64,000 bases of DNA, taken from the NCBI GenBank assembly GCA_019915135.1, contig JAHLMK010000001.1, forward strand, positions 620,001 through 684,000, in the 5' to 3' direction. The position numbers and the translations under genes are program-made. This DNA is from Strobilurus pachycystidiatus (taxonomy: Eukaryota > Basidiomycota > Agaricomycetes > Agaricales > Physalacriaceae). Under the pieces are notes generated by a model. The model was not told where the DNA came from. It worked only from the letters and a program-made list of their open reading frames with translations, and did not search any database. Each line of letters starts with the position of its first letter. Positions within the stretch are counted from its first letter, which is position 1. This document shows, in pieces, positions 1 through 10,450 of the stretch.

Positions 1-816
1 GCAAGAGTTCTTCTTCCTAGGTGGATACAATGGAGTCATATTGGCTCCTGTCGCAGGCGAGGATCCCGATGATGTCTGCGCAGCCGTGAACGTGTTGACT
101 GTGGCGAGATTGGCTGCTACTAGAGCCTCGACTATAGCTGTTGCAATTGTCTTTGGCTCTAGTCCCTCCAGTTTCACTGTTGCCTTTGCCGACGTTTCGG
201 TAGCAACATAGGTGGACGTTCCTGACAGGCAGAATTCTGCTTGTGTGATGAGGTCTGTCAGGGCGTGAGGTCGTGCGGGCGAGTGATCTGGGAACTTGAT
301 CTCGAGTCGCCTGTTGACCTTCTCGCGTAGAGCACTTCCAAGGCCCCTGACGTATAGGCGGGAAAGCTCTGCCGCAGATGCGATGCCCTCGTCTTCTAGC
401 GCAAATCCCACTCTCTGAAAGGAGCGAGTGTAGTCGCCTAAAACCTTTAGGTCCTGTGGTGGAGTATTCGCCTTCTGCTTGACAAGGTATTCCAAGTCTG
501 ACAGCTCATAGCGCCCTACTTCGCGCGAACCAGGGTACTTATCCAGCGCTGCCTCAACAAAAGGCTTCCAAGTAGGCTGAATAATGAGACCGGATGCGAG
601 GTCTGTGTAGCTCTTGGCTACCGCCATGCGTTTCCAGAGTTCTCGTTCGTCGGCTGGGAGATAGTGGAGTGAGTACTCCACCCATTCTTCCTCTTTCTTC
701 TTTCCTGTCTCCGTGCAGAGACGTTTGACATCCTCCAAGTAGTCGGCTACATCTTTTGGATTGCCTGTGAAGGCAGGTGCCGATTTACTACCTCTGCCTG
801 GCATAGTTTTTGACAT
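1..816 (-). CDS. LTR-retrotransposon gag-like protein, 5' part (runs off left edge)
   Basis: An uninterrupted minus-strand frame begins at ATG 816 and is still open at base 1. The frame is also open upstream of the ATG to a TAA at 1071-1069. After a basic, proline-rich start comes a typical fungal retroelement gag core: FTGNPKDVADYLEDVKRL, then EEEWVEYSLHYLPADERELW and a conserved LSDLEYLV stretch. These are helices of the kind seen in gag capsid regions of Gypsy-type elements. No zinc knuckle, protease or reverse transcriptase is visible because the downstream part lies outside the window. A probable LTR and primer-binding site lie just upstream on the same strand. The gag assignment is from pattern recognition. 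The element superfamily (Gypsy more likely than Copia) is inferred. Confidence 0.6.
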   Translation of the reverse strand, partial: MSKTMPGRGSKSAPAFTGNPKDVADYLEDVKRLCTETGKKKEEEWVEYSLHYLPADERELWKRMAVAKSYTDLASGLIIQPTWKPFVEAALDKYPGSREVGRYELSDLEYLVKQKANTPPQDLKVLGDYTRSFQRVGFALEDEGIASAAELSRLYVRGLGSALREKVNRRLEIKFPDHSPARPHALTDLITQAEFCLSGTSTYVATETSAKATVKLEGLEPKTIATAIVEALVAANLATVNTFTAAQTSSGSSPATGANMTPLYPPRKKNSC

Positions 817-1076
817 TGTAGGCGGAGGTGTGAAGGTGAAGTCGAAGTTGTGGAATGGGAGTAGTGGCGATAATTGTAGGTTGGATAATGAATCTGCTAG
901 TCGATCCAAGTCCTCTGCTGGTCGAGGGAAAGGTCGTGCTACTGGTGCAGCAGTGTCGCGAGTGACACGAGTCTTTTTGAGAAATCGGCCTTTCTCGTCT
1001 CGTTGTGGTGACGAAGCTCGCTTCGCACGTCTGGCCAGATTTCGAGCTAGGCGGCTCGAAGATGTGGATTATGCCC

Positions 1077-1093
1077 CCTCGCGGTGGGCTCCA
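1077..1093 (-). other. Candidate tRNA primer-binding site of the retrotransposon
   Basis: Read on the minus strand, TGGAGCCCACCGCGAGG starts two bases after the proposed LTR end (...TCTACA). A TGG start directly after a TG...CA LTR is the usual place and form of a PBS. It lies about 260 bp before the gag ATG. The matching tRNA was not identified. Confidence 0.35.
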
Positions 1094-1095
1094 CT

Positions 1096-1727
1096 TGTAG
1101 ATGCCTAAACGGTCCTGTACAAGAAATATGTACGCGTGGGGGATACCCCAATATCCGAGAGACTAGCTCGAGGATAGGCGAAACGTGCTGAGCGATGCGG
1201 AATGTGTAGGCAAGGTGTTCGCCTACAGTGAAGGGAAACGGCAAGTGATGCTCAGGCGGAGTGTGTCACCTGAGATCGAGTGAGGCGAGGGAGTTTGCCA
1301 AGTGAGAGTGAGCAGTATCGAGTGAAAGTGGGTGATATCTAACTGAGTAACTACTACAAGTGTGTCGCCTTAAATCCAATACTCTGCGTAATCTCTCTTC
1401 CTTGCGGAACTGTCCAGGCGAGCATCGGTCTTCCTCGCCTATACTGTCAAGCGAGGTCTTGCCTGAACTTCGCCTGTGTGGATCAGAGATGGCCCACCAC
1501 TCCTCTATCCGGGCTCATCTAGTAGCGAGTACTGCGGAGTAGTGGAGCGGGCGGTGTGCGCTTCCTGTCCGAGCGACGCGGCTCATGTCTTGGCAGTATG
1601 GTCCCTTCGGCCGAAGGTCCCTCGCCTGAGGCATGCGCCTAGTATGCCGACAACAGCTGAGTTCCCTCCTCAGGGAGAACTCAGTCTGTACACAATCCTC
1701 AGGCCATAGCTCCGGCACGACAATACA
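1096..1727 (-). repeat. Candidate 5' LTR of the retrotransposon
   Basis: On the minus strand this 632-bp segment begins TGTATTGTCG and ends GCATCTACA, giving the inverted TGTA/TACA ends expected of an LTR. It is followed within two bases by a PBS-like TGG and then by the gag frame. It has no convincing gene. The partner LTR is outside the window, so the boundaries rest on end structure and context alone. Confidence 0.45.
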
Positions 1728-2144
1728 CTTCCGACTGTTTCGTGGCCAATCCCCTAGCTTAGCGCATGCAAGACAGATTGTGCGCCTGGTCATAGCCTCC
1801 CAAGCCTTGATCCACTGTTGTGCGCTGCAAATTGGTATGTTGGGGCTTTGCTATCTCGGTGAGTTGGTGTTTACGAATGATTATCACATAGGCAAATGAT
1901 CGGTTTTCAGCCATTGTATGACTCGGGTGTCACCTTCCAGAGGCGCCCTGACAGCTGAACTGTGCCAATGACTTGGTCGGGCCAGCCCGGATCATCAAAA
2001 AGTGCGCTTTTGCCCTCATACGGAAGGACTCTGACATGTTGAACAAGCGGCGAACTAACAGCCCGCAGTTTGAAGACGTCCAGCTAGCCTGCAAGTATAT
2101 ATTGCAGCCCCGGCCTCAACTCATTTCATACGACTCAGATTCAG

Positions 2145-2180
<36 letters not shown>

Positions 2181-2230
2181 TTCATCACTTGGAACCTCAC
2201 TCTCAATTCTCCACTCGTTATCCCTCTTCG
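1728..2230 (+). promoter_or_regulatory. Upstream region with a (CT)n tract before the receiver-repeat gene
   Basis: No gene is seen here. About 28 bp of uninterrupted CT dinucleotides (around 2148-2177) lie 55 bp before the chosen ATG at 2231. Pyrimidine tracts of this type are common in fungal core promoters and 5' leaders. An in-frame ATG at 1973 exists, but using it would translate the CT run as a Ser-Leu repeat, which is unlikely. Confidence 0.4.
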
Positions 2231-4728
2231 ATGATCGAGGAAGTCTACCACGTAGCGAAGGCCATCCTTGATTGGTACAACCAAGGCCAGGTCAAGAACG
2301 ATGCCTTCTTAGACCTCCAGAAGAACCTTACTCTGGTCATGGATTCTGTTTTCACGCCTCTTTGGAAACAGACTCGCCTTTCCGGTCAATACCCCGTAGG
2401 GTCTCCAGTTGAGAGCAATCTACGCTCGATTTCCGCAGTCCTACAAAGCATCCAAGACACTTTGACGCGTTACGAGCCGTCGATGTCCCTTATACCCTCT
2501 TGGAAAAAGCTGACAAGCTTTCAGTACCTTCACGACTATTTTCTCCCGGACAATGTCACCGAGGACATCAAGGCTCATCATCAGCGTCTCATGAACTCTG
2601 TCAACATACTCAACACCGTTCTCGGTATACAGACGACAACACTTCTTGCGCAGAGTGTGGGACGCTTGCCTATGTCCCTGCCATCGTCTCTGCCCGAGTC
2701 ATCGTTCATGCGCGGTCCAGGTGTCAAGAACCGCTCGAATCACGGATGTCGTCGTGACTCTCAATTCTGGGAAGAGGAGATAGGAAACGAAGTAAGTCAT
2801 TGCATCTATCCCATTTTGCCTTCCGTTCATTGAAAACTTGCAGATCGAATTTTGTACAGTCGACACCTTCTCTGACTCGTTGGCGCTGGATGAACCGGCC
2901 TATTGACTCCAAGACACGCTCCTCTCTTGCACTTACCTTCGACGAATACGGCATCGGAGGTATTACCCGTGACGTCTTCGACTCTGTCGTGAAACAGCGA
3001 CCACTAGCAGAAGCCGTATACGGAGTCTCAGAAGATGGTATATCAACAAGTCTTCATTTGCCTTTACTTTTGACTGATCCAATTTGCGTCCTCAGACACG
3101 TACACTGATGATGTATCCACAGTCTATAGCGAGACTTCGTATGCGGACTCGGACTGTACTATGACCCCAATCGCGAATCAACGACCTATCCTTGTCTGGA
3201 TCGACGAAAAAATGCCATCCGCAAAGAACAAGTACATGAGGCTGGCCAAACACTTCGACTTCGAGATTGTCAATCTCCCCACCGTCTCTATAGCCAAGAT
3301 GTGGTTACGCGACAACGTCGGTAAGCTCGAATGTCTGTGCGATGGCTACTTGCTCATCGTCATCATGATACGCAGCGAGACTTCGCTCTGTCGACAGACA
3401 GAATTGTCTTAGGTTTGTATGCACCTATTCCAAGTCCGTCTTCGGGGAGCACTGTGGTACCAGGTCTTCGAGCGAACAACTCCTTCGTCTTGTACGCGGT
3501 ATGCGCCTTGAAGCTCCGTTCCTCGTAAAGGTTCCCTCCGACTACCAGGGAAAGGAGCGAACGTTTGTCTTGAAATACGAAGGCACAGGCTCCACCAGCA
3601 ACTCAAGAATCATTCTCCAGTTTATCGCCTCCATGCACACCGGCATAGACGACGGGTGGTGGAAGGATGCGGGATCTGAAACGAGGAGCCAGACTCGTCC
3701 CCTCCTTGTCTGGGTTCAGGACCTCAGTCAGAAGGTCACCGCATTCGTCGCGCAGGCCGAGTCACTAGGAATTGACGTGGAAACCTTCACCTCAAATGAA
3801 ATGGCAAAAGAATGGATCAGCAACAACACCAGTAAGTTTCAGTCTCTCCTGATATTGATTATTCAACCGATGATATCACAGGCCATCTTCGTCGACTCGA
3901 GCGCGCCAACTGTCTGCGCTTCATCTCAGACAGTCAATGTCTCGACCCCAGCGGAGTCCGCGACATAACCGGTCGAAGGTTTCGAAATTCCAGAGCAGGG
4001 CAGAATCTACTGCACTTTCTGCGCGACTGCAAGATTCTATCCCCGGTTTTGATCTTTACAAAATTGGTGGAGGCAACAAACTGGGTCACGTCTTACGATA
4101 ACGTAGGCTCCACCTCGAGCACGGACATAGTCTCCTCATACATCAATGCACTCTCTCACCGCGTCTCCGACGACCACTGGTGGAAGGATCACGACGTCCA
4201 ACCGCTAGAATGTACAGAACCCGTCTTGGTGTGGGTCGAAACGCGCCACAGTCTGCCCCATTACGCCGAGCGCGTCAAGAAGAGCACTGAGCGATACGCC
4301 GTAGGTCAGAACGTGAGGATCGAGCGAATTAACTCGGCTCCAGAGGCAATTGACTGGATCAGGTCTCATCCCAGTGAGTACCAAAACCAGGCATATTCTC
4401 CTACAACATGCTAACGTTTATATTAGAACTCATCAGACGATTGACACACCAGAACGCCATCCGTTTCCTGTACACGACCGACCCACAGTACGCCATCCTC
4501 GACTTCCCTCTCGATGGCAGCGACATCGACGCCAAGATGGTGTTAGACACGCTCCGTGGCCAAGGTCATGATTCCCCCTTCCTCATCATGGGTGGCATCG
4601 AAGAGACTGAGTTTGTCTCCACGGTCGTCAATGCCGGTTCTACAGTCAGGGACTTGGCTCGGTACTACATCGACAGTTTGAAGTGCAGAGTTGGTAATGA
4701 CCGCGAGTATAGAGGCTTTAACGCTTAG
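2231..4728 (+). CDS. Protein with three tandem receiver-like (pseudo-REC) modules
   Basis: Six exons (2231-2791, 2860-3037, 3096-3320, 3376-3831, 3882-4373, 4427-4728) give 737 aa. The first 190 residues are a helical region of unknown type. Three modules of about 150 aa follow, from about residues 275, 428 and 585. Each opens with a beta strand RPILVWIDE, RPLLVWVQD or EPVLVWVET. Each then has an alternating pattern with an (A)xxW(I/L) helix, a strand around NCLRF, an LLxxLR helix and a PVLIFT-type strand. Modules 1 and 2 end with a GWWKD or HWWKD linker. The order (V-L-W-V-D, then LIISD-like, then LR...PVII) is that of CheY-type receivers, but acidic-pocket residues vary between modules, so they look like pseudo-receivers. 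Each module has an intron at the same point after the A..WI helix, which supports duplication of one unit. The biochemical role is unknown. Confidence 0.7.
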
Positions 4729-4762
4729 TTGTATTTTCTTACCTTCCCGAAACTAATCATGC

Positions 4763-4825
4763 CAACCTGTTATCTTACCTTATAATATACCCCCCAACCT
4801 AATATCTTACCTTATAATATACCCC
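4763..4825 (+). repeat. 32-bp tandem duplication between convergent 3' ends
   Basis: CAACCT(gt/aa)TATCTTACC followed by TTATAATATACCCC occurs twice with a 32-bp period. It lies in the 266-bp gap between the receiver-repeat gene and the convergent F-box/WD40 gene, and probably overlaps their 3' UTRs. Confidence 0.75.
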
Positions 4826-4994
4826 ACTGTATTAGCATCAAGTAGTTGTCCTGTGATGACAATGTAATTTAAAGAATGTTGCGCGTCCAACTGATTCTCA
4901 AAAGATAGATTGACCGTCAAGTAACATATCATGGAGTCCAAGTCACAGAAAGCAAAACAAACATCGACCGTATCTACATAGATATACATGTATA

Positions 4995-6949
4995 CTACAA
5001 CTCCAGAAACGAAGTATCTATCCCATCTGAAAAGTCCCAAATGTTGATGCATTGATCCTCGCCACACGATACGATCTTCGTGCAATCAAACCCAATACAG
5101 AATATCCTCCCCCGATGCCCATCAGTCAGATTCGCCACTAACGCCCCCGTCTTTCGATCCCACACCTTGATCGACAGATCATAACTCCCGCTCATCGCAA
5201 AGTCAGCCCCAAGCGCTACACTTCGTACCAGGTCCCCATGTGCATTCTCGTTTATAGTCGGAAGCGCAGCCGCTTGTCCACAGGATTGGCACACATGACT
5301 GGGTGCTAGTGACGAGACGGTCGCCCATCCCTGCAGAGTTGTTATGTCGACGAGACGGAGGTGCTTGTCCGAAGACCCCGAAAGGATGAAGGGGGCTGCG
5401 AAGTCGATAGCGGCAATTCCTCGCGAATGGTGCGCCTCGAATGTCCGCAGGAGTTTCCCCGATGGTGCATCCCAGAGCTTGATCGAACGGTCGCCCGAAC
5501 CAGATACGATAAGTGAAGGCGATAGTGAAACCGCATTGACTGCCGCGCGGTGCTGCTGCAAGACATGTTCTGGATGGAGATCCGGGAACTTGTATGTCCG
5601 TACGGTTCGGTCTAGAGAGAATGTGAGAAAGAGACTGGAAATAGATGACAATGCTTACCCTTGGAACACGAAACCAGCCTGACCCCGTCGAACCTCACAC
5701 AGAGCACACTATCCTCATGATCCTCTATGACCTTGATGACCTTATTTCTCTCTAGGTCCCACAGCGCCACACGCCTGTCACTCCCAGCACTCGCCAAAAG
5801 CCCATTTGAGACGCAGATACTCAAGACAGAGCCAGCATGCACTCCCTCGATGACTCTCTCTACAAGCTTCGTCCTGAGGTTCCATTCCCTCACGGTCTTA
5901 TCTCGGGAACCTGTAAACAACACCTGCCGGCCCGTCCCCGGATATGTATAGAGCTGGAGGCAATATATCGTGTTCGTATGCCCATTTGAGGGTACGCCAC
6001 GAGTCTGTAGCTCATCACGTCGACATGATCCAGAGCGAATACGACCGTGTAGCCGGACATGAGTTCGGTAGAGAAGTTTGTAGTCGGGTGTGAGAGGTAT
6101 AGTGTGGAGAATGGACGGTGCAGAGTGCGGGCGTGGGCGCGAGCGTTGACGAGTAGGGGGAGGCGGGAGTGTACTGAGTCTTGTCCGTGAGGTAGATGCG
6201 ATTGGCAAAGGGCTGCTGAAGGATGCAAAGCCAGAGTCATCGACTTGCATCTCGTCATCCCAGGTCAAAGAGTCGGCGACGGCGACCTCCTCCTCGTCAG
6301 AATCACCCATGCCTTCGTCATCTTGCTCCTGTTCGAACCGCATGGGTACAGGCGACGGTTGCCGCCATTTCCAACCGCGGGTTATGCAAAGCTGCTTCCA
6401 GATTGTCGGGTCATTGGCCAATGTTTGCCATCGACGAGATACGATGGTGCATGTGAGCAGTGTTTCTGCTTGGAGGAAAGAGAATATTTGAAGGGACAAT
6501 TCCAAAGGTAGAGACTGGTTTAATTAGAGGTTAGAGTGGTGCACAGGCCGAGTTGGGTATTGAATGAACGTACCCCCACGATATCAAACTGTAACAGTGG
6601 CGCTAGGCGCCGCTGAATAGTGGCAAGACGGGAGCGGGGAAGTGAAGCGAGTAGCTTGTATGCGAGATCTGGACGTCGACGATGAGCAAAAGTGGCAATT
6701 AACGGCGTGCGGAGACCCTAGATTCCCAACGGTCTCGACTAAGTATATTCCCCCGGAAATTTGGGAGGCACTGCGAGGCTGTCATGAAGCTGGATTTCGC
6801 CAGAATCTCCTGTCCACGCCGCCCAAGTGGCGTAATCAACCACACATACCTTCGCATTCCTGCACCGAGCTCAGGCCGTGCAACAATGGCTGTGAGCTCG
6901 AGCCTGCCGAGACATCGTCCAGTTCGTCAATGTAGCCTTCGTCGCACAT
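4995..6949 (-). CDS. F-box / WD40-repeat protein (SCF substrate receptor type)
   Basis: Four exons on the minus strand (6850-6949, 6574-6668, 5659-6514, 4995-5611) give 555 aa. A lead-in YKLLASLPRSRLATIQRRL is followed by an F-box (LPLELSLQIFSFLQ ... VSRRWQTLAND ... WKQLC). Then comes an acidic, low-complexity spacer of about 100 aa and about six or seven WD40 blades with the GSxD..(V/I)..W(D/N)L signature (for example LFTGSRDKTVREWNL, LIVSGSGDRSIKLWD, AMSGSYDLSIKVWD). This is the layout of Cdc4/Met30/Pop1-type receptors, which bind Skp1 through the F-box and phosphorylated targets through the propeller. The target here is unknown. The first intron (6669-6849, 181 bp) is longer than its neighbours, so the first exon and the start are the least certain parts. 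It is convergent with the receiver-repeat gene. Confidence 0.85.
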
Positions 6950-7303
6950 CGGTATCCAGCGGCGTTCGGCAGCGATGGGCGCGGGCGCTGGTTGACAATG
7001 ATAGTGGTGGAAAGAGGGAGAGGCGTCGACGAGGCAACCTGTCCGGATCACAGTTTAGTAGCCGGCTTCCGAATCAAGAGCTCCCCGTCGCTGACGCCGA
7101 TCACTCCGCTAATCCCGAATGGTGCAAACGGCGGGATTTAGTTGGTAATGGAGGAGGAGACACTTAAGTGGTGGCTCGATTTGGAGAGCAAAAGGTATTC
7201 TATTGCCCTAGCTAGTCTGTATAAGTCAGTCGAGCGCTCTCTAATACTACCACACGCTAGTATCGAACAGGTCATGCGGCGCAGCAGTCTCTACATACGA
7301 AGT
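6950..7303. other. Intergenic region, no gene seen
   Basis: This is the upstream side of the F-box/WD40 gene and the downstream side of membrane paralogue 1. Short frames are present, but none has a recognisable product or a supported start. Confidence 0.5.
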
Positions 7304-8728
7304 CTAAACCACCTCGTGTACTTTAGGCTCATCTTGAATCACTCCTCGCCCCTCGCTACCGGAAGAGGCTTCCTGTCCAGTGTTACAGATACTTAGAGAT
7401 CCGTCTGTTGCCACGGACGTGGCAAACTGTATGGTGGTCTGTGCTCGTGTACTTTCTGCTGCAGCCTCGTACACGGAGCCGCACCACTGAGCGAGAACAT
7501 AAGTGAGGATCGTGGTCGTAGTCTGCGATCATGTAAGCCATGTTGTTGCGTCGACTGAGAAACCTAACACGGACAGGCAATTGGTTCAGCAGAGTACTGA
7601 CTGTTGACGCGACGATGAAGCTTGGTCCGTAATTTGAAGGTGTCAACGTCCCGAGGAAAATCCAGAAGAGCTGTATAACAGTCAATCTCTCCAGCACTTG
7701 AGACTTGGATATCACGACTGACGTTGACGAGGAAATACAGGAATCCGGACTCGGAAAGTAGCCTGAGAATTTTTAGGGCTGTAGACGGGCCGCCCAGAGC
7801 CAGCGCTTGTTTCAATGCGATACGATGTGTGCTGCAAGGTCTAATTATTAGTAGCCAAAAGGCTGTTGACCAAGTATGCGCACTATCCGATATACGCCAC
7901 AAGGCAGGTCGATAAAAAGTTACTGATGAGAGAAAAGCAGGAAGTGGTGCGTCGCAACGTATGGCAAGGAGCGGAGGCAGCCAAATTGTTGACCGTGCTC
8001 GCAGCCAAGAACCCTTCATCAGAGATACACTTGACGAGAGGTGGAACCGTCCCTACGCTCTTAAGATTTCGTTACACGTTGCGGTTATCGTGGACTTACC
8101 CATATGTCCTACCATACAAGCAAATGACACCCATACAACAGCTTTGGCGACATCGTTCTCAGCGGATAGCACTAGAGCTCGGAGCCAGACAATAAGATCA
8201 CCGAGAAAGAGCTTCATGACGCTCAGGCAATGCCTTGAGGAAGCAGAAATTTCGACGCACGATTATGAGATAGGCAACTGTTGGGAAAACAGTGACCACC
8301 AAGTGCGTCGACAGTTGGTTCTGGAGTTTTCCTTCGTCACCAGGAGCCTCAAGCAGTAGAACTTTGATCTGCATGAACCACCAGTAGAGATCTGAGGCAT
8401 ACATGAAAGAACTCAGGACAAGCATCATCAAGCAGAGAATGTGCGTCAATCGAGAGTTTCTGGCATGTTACAATTGAGGCGACCATGACGCCAGGAAAAT
8501 ACGGCGGCCTTCACTCACCTGTGCAGTTTACGGCGAGGGTGGAGCATCACAATCATCGATGACATCGAAAGGGCTACAGAACGAACGTGAACAAAGGCCG
8601 CCATATTTCGATCAAGGCAGCAACGTACTCCATGCCATCCCCTCAGCCATTATAGGAATGACAGACTCCATGATCCATTCTCCAAAACTGTGTAAGAAGG
8701 CATCAGTACTCGCGGTGCTGGCAGCCAT
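7304..8728 (-). CDS. Multi-pass (about 7-TM) membrane protein, paralogue 1 of 4
   Basis: Eight exons (8629-8728, 8519-8573, 8261-8459, 8100-8211, 7884-8052, 7723-7831, 7575-7670, 7304-7522) give 352 aa. Signposts shared by all four paralogues in the window are the N-terminal GEWIM, the (L/V/A)LSS(F/C)xYA(S/T/I/M)DL helix, a (Q)xKxLLLEAPGDEG loop, the helix LFLGDLIVWLRAL, the motif STALKILRLLSESGFLYFLVN and the last helix ILTYVLAQW. Hydrophobic segments suggest about seven helices with a cytosolic C-terminus. The architecture resembles fungal 7-TM orphan families, but the ligand and function are unknown. Differences from the other three include a WCGS tail in place of WYGS, a longer Ser/Gly-rich C-terminus and a normal GT donor at intron 3, where paralogues 3 and 4 use GC. 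Confidence 0.8.
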
Positions 8729-9335
8729 GATGGGAAGCGAGAGAGGTAAGGATTCGCATCGGAGAAGGTCCTTAAGTAGTGGACCGCACTGTGATTCGTG
8801 ACCAATCACTCTGTCAATGTTCATAATCTCTTCGATACTCGGTGAGCGCCAATTATGAGTCATTGAAGAGCACACGGGGAGACCAAGAGCTTCCTGCCCG
8901 GAGAGCTGAGCACGCGTTCCAGAGCAGCCGGTGGGAGGATTGAAGGAAAGGAGGGCTACCGCCACGCAGAGTGGGCATGCAGAGACTTGTCTCCATCCAT
9001 CCATGTATAGGATGACCACAGCCATGGCTTAGGTGACGACGAGACTCTAAGAACTGGCGCCTGCTTCTCCGGCACTTGATCAAGAGCTATCAGCAATCCG
9101 TTTTGTCAGGCGGTGATCGATACCGAGCGCAGAATGGGAACTGTCAGCGTTATGGAAGAGGCAAACGCTAAGCTCGTCTATACGGTTATTGTGGCTTTTG
9201 TGGATGCTGCCCTTATGATCCTTTCCCCTGTCTAGATCAAAGAAAATAGTCAGCAGTGCGCAAATACGAACGAGATCTACTATGGGATCTAGCGACGAAT
9301 GAGTACGCTGTACGCATGGCGACGGCCGCACGGCC
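8729..9335. other. Intergenic region between membrane paralogue 1 and the transposon
   Basis: The region contains only short frames without recognisable domains. It is presumed to hold the promoter of paralogue 1 (transcribed leftward from about 8730). No clear TATA box or other gene is seen. Confidence 0.4.
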
Positions 9336-9342
9336 GCTCAAG
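9336..9342 (+). repeat. Left target-site duplication GCTCAAG
   Basis: The 7-bp word GCTCAAG lies immediately left of the transposon end. The identical word lies immediately right of the other end at 10444-10450. Confidence 0.7.
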
Positions 9343-10443
9343 CTCAGTAAATATTCCGTTGACCTAGATTGACCCGTATTGACCTGGAAGGACTGAAGTC
9401 AATACTGTCAACCAAGGTCAATGGAGCTCGATGGAGGTCAAAAAATGACCGTCCCACAGACCTCAGTTGACACACATTGATATCGATTGACTTACATTGA
9501 CATGCATTGACCTTTATTGACCCAGGCAGCTTCTGATCGTACCGGTCAATTCAGGTCATTCCAGGTCACCATAGGTCAATGTAAATGGCATATATTGGTA
9601 GGAGCAAACAATACAAGGTACGATACGAAGGTCCATCTGATTCCGGCAAGTCACCCAAGACTCGGAACGCAAAGACTAGGTGACGAGAATCAGACGGTGT
9701 CATTTATAGAGCAAATTAGACACGTACAAGATAAGATTCCGCGAGGCTGACACGAGTACGCTCCGTGCACAGTTTTGAAGGAACGTGTCAGACGAGCATA
9801 TGAGCTACACGTCGATGTACGCACCGGGCAAGGACTTCCAAGCGTCGACACATCGGGAGAGCACTGCAAAAGAAAGAGTCAGAGGATATGGTACAAACAA
9901 CAAATTGTTGCGCACCGTCGCCACGCGCTATTGGTCTGCTGTCGCGGGTGATACGCGTCCAAAACTCTCCTCTATCATCGTGTTCGTTGCATAGCTGCGA
10001 GTCTTGGTTGCGCCATTGCTGGGGTCGCCTTTGCGCCTGCATCGTCATCGTGGGGATCGTCGTCGGTGCTTTCGTGAGCTTTGCTGGTGAAACTAGTACT
10101 GAACGGAGGCAGAATCCGGGCGCTGTCGGCCTTGGTCGCGTACACAGGGCGTGCGAAGGCGGTGCGGAGGCGTCGGGAGCTCTTGGAAGCGACAAAGAGG
10201 GGAGGGGCCGGAGGACAGAGGAGGGCAGATGGTGGGGAGAGAGAGAGAAGCAATCGCAACAAAAGCCCCGATGACGCGGCTTTTTAGCTTCGAAATCTCA
10301 AGCTTTTCAAGTCCGCTCAAGATCGGCTGTTTACAAGTACTTACGAGAAGCAGTCAATGAAGGTCAATAGGTGGTCGATCGAGGTCAACTGAAGTCGCTG
10401 AAGGTCATCCACGTCAACAGAGGTCTACGGAATTTTTACTGAG
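9343..10443. mobile_element. Non-autonomous DNA transposon, 1101 bp
   Basis: The two ends are inverted copies over 23 bp: CTCAGTAAA(T/A)ATTCCGT(T/A)GACCT, with two mismatches (9343-9365 and the reverse complement of 10421-10443). They are flanked by a 7-bp direct repeat GCTCAAG. Inside each end is a dense array of TTGAC/GTCAA words, often spaced about 10-11 bp (left arm about 9358-9580, right arm about 10352-10430). These look like subterminal transposase-binding repeats. No transposase frame is present, so mobility would need a transposase supplied in trans. Target duplications of 7-8 bp are known for hAT, P and Zisupton-type elements. The superfamily cannot be settled from this sequence. 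Confidence 0.75.
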
Positions 10444-10450
10444 GCTCAAG
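10444..10450 (+). repeat. Right target-site duplication GCTCAAG
   Basis: Perfect 7-bp copy of the left flank word at 9336-9342, directly abutting the transposon's right end. Confidence 0.7.

Noticed and set aside
1973..2230. N-terminal extension of the receiver-repeat protein from ATG 1973
   Set aside because: It would translate the (CT)n promoter tract as a Ser-Leu run. ATG 2231 directly follows the leader-like region.
9358..9580. CRISPR-like array from the TTGAC repeats
   Set aside because: The words are 5-8 bp, occur in both orientations and lack uniform spacers. They are transposon subterminal repeats in a eukaryotic genome.
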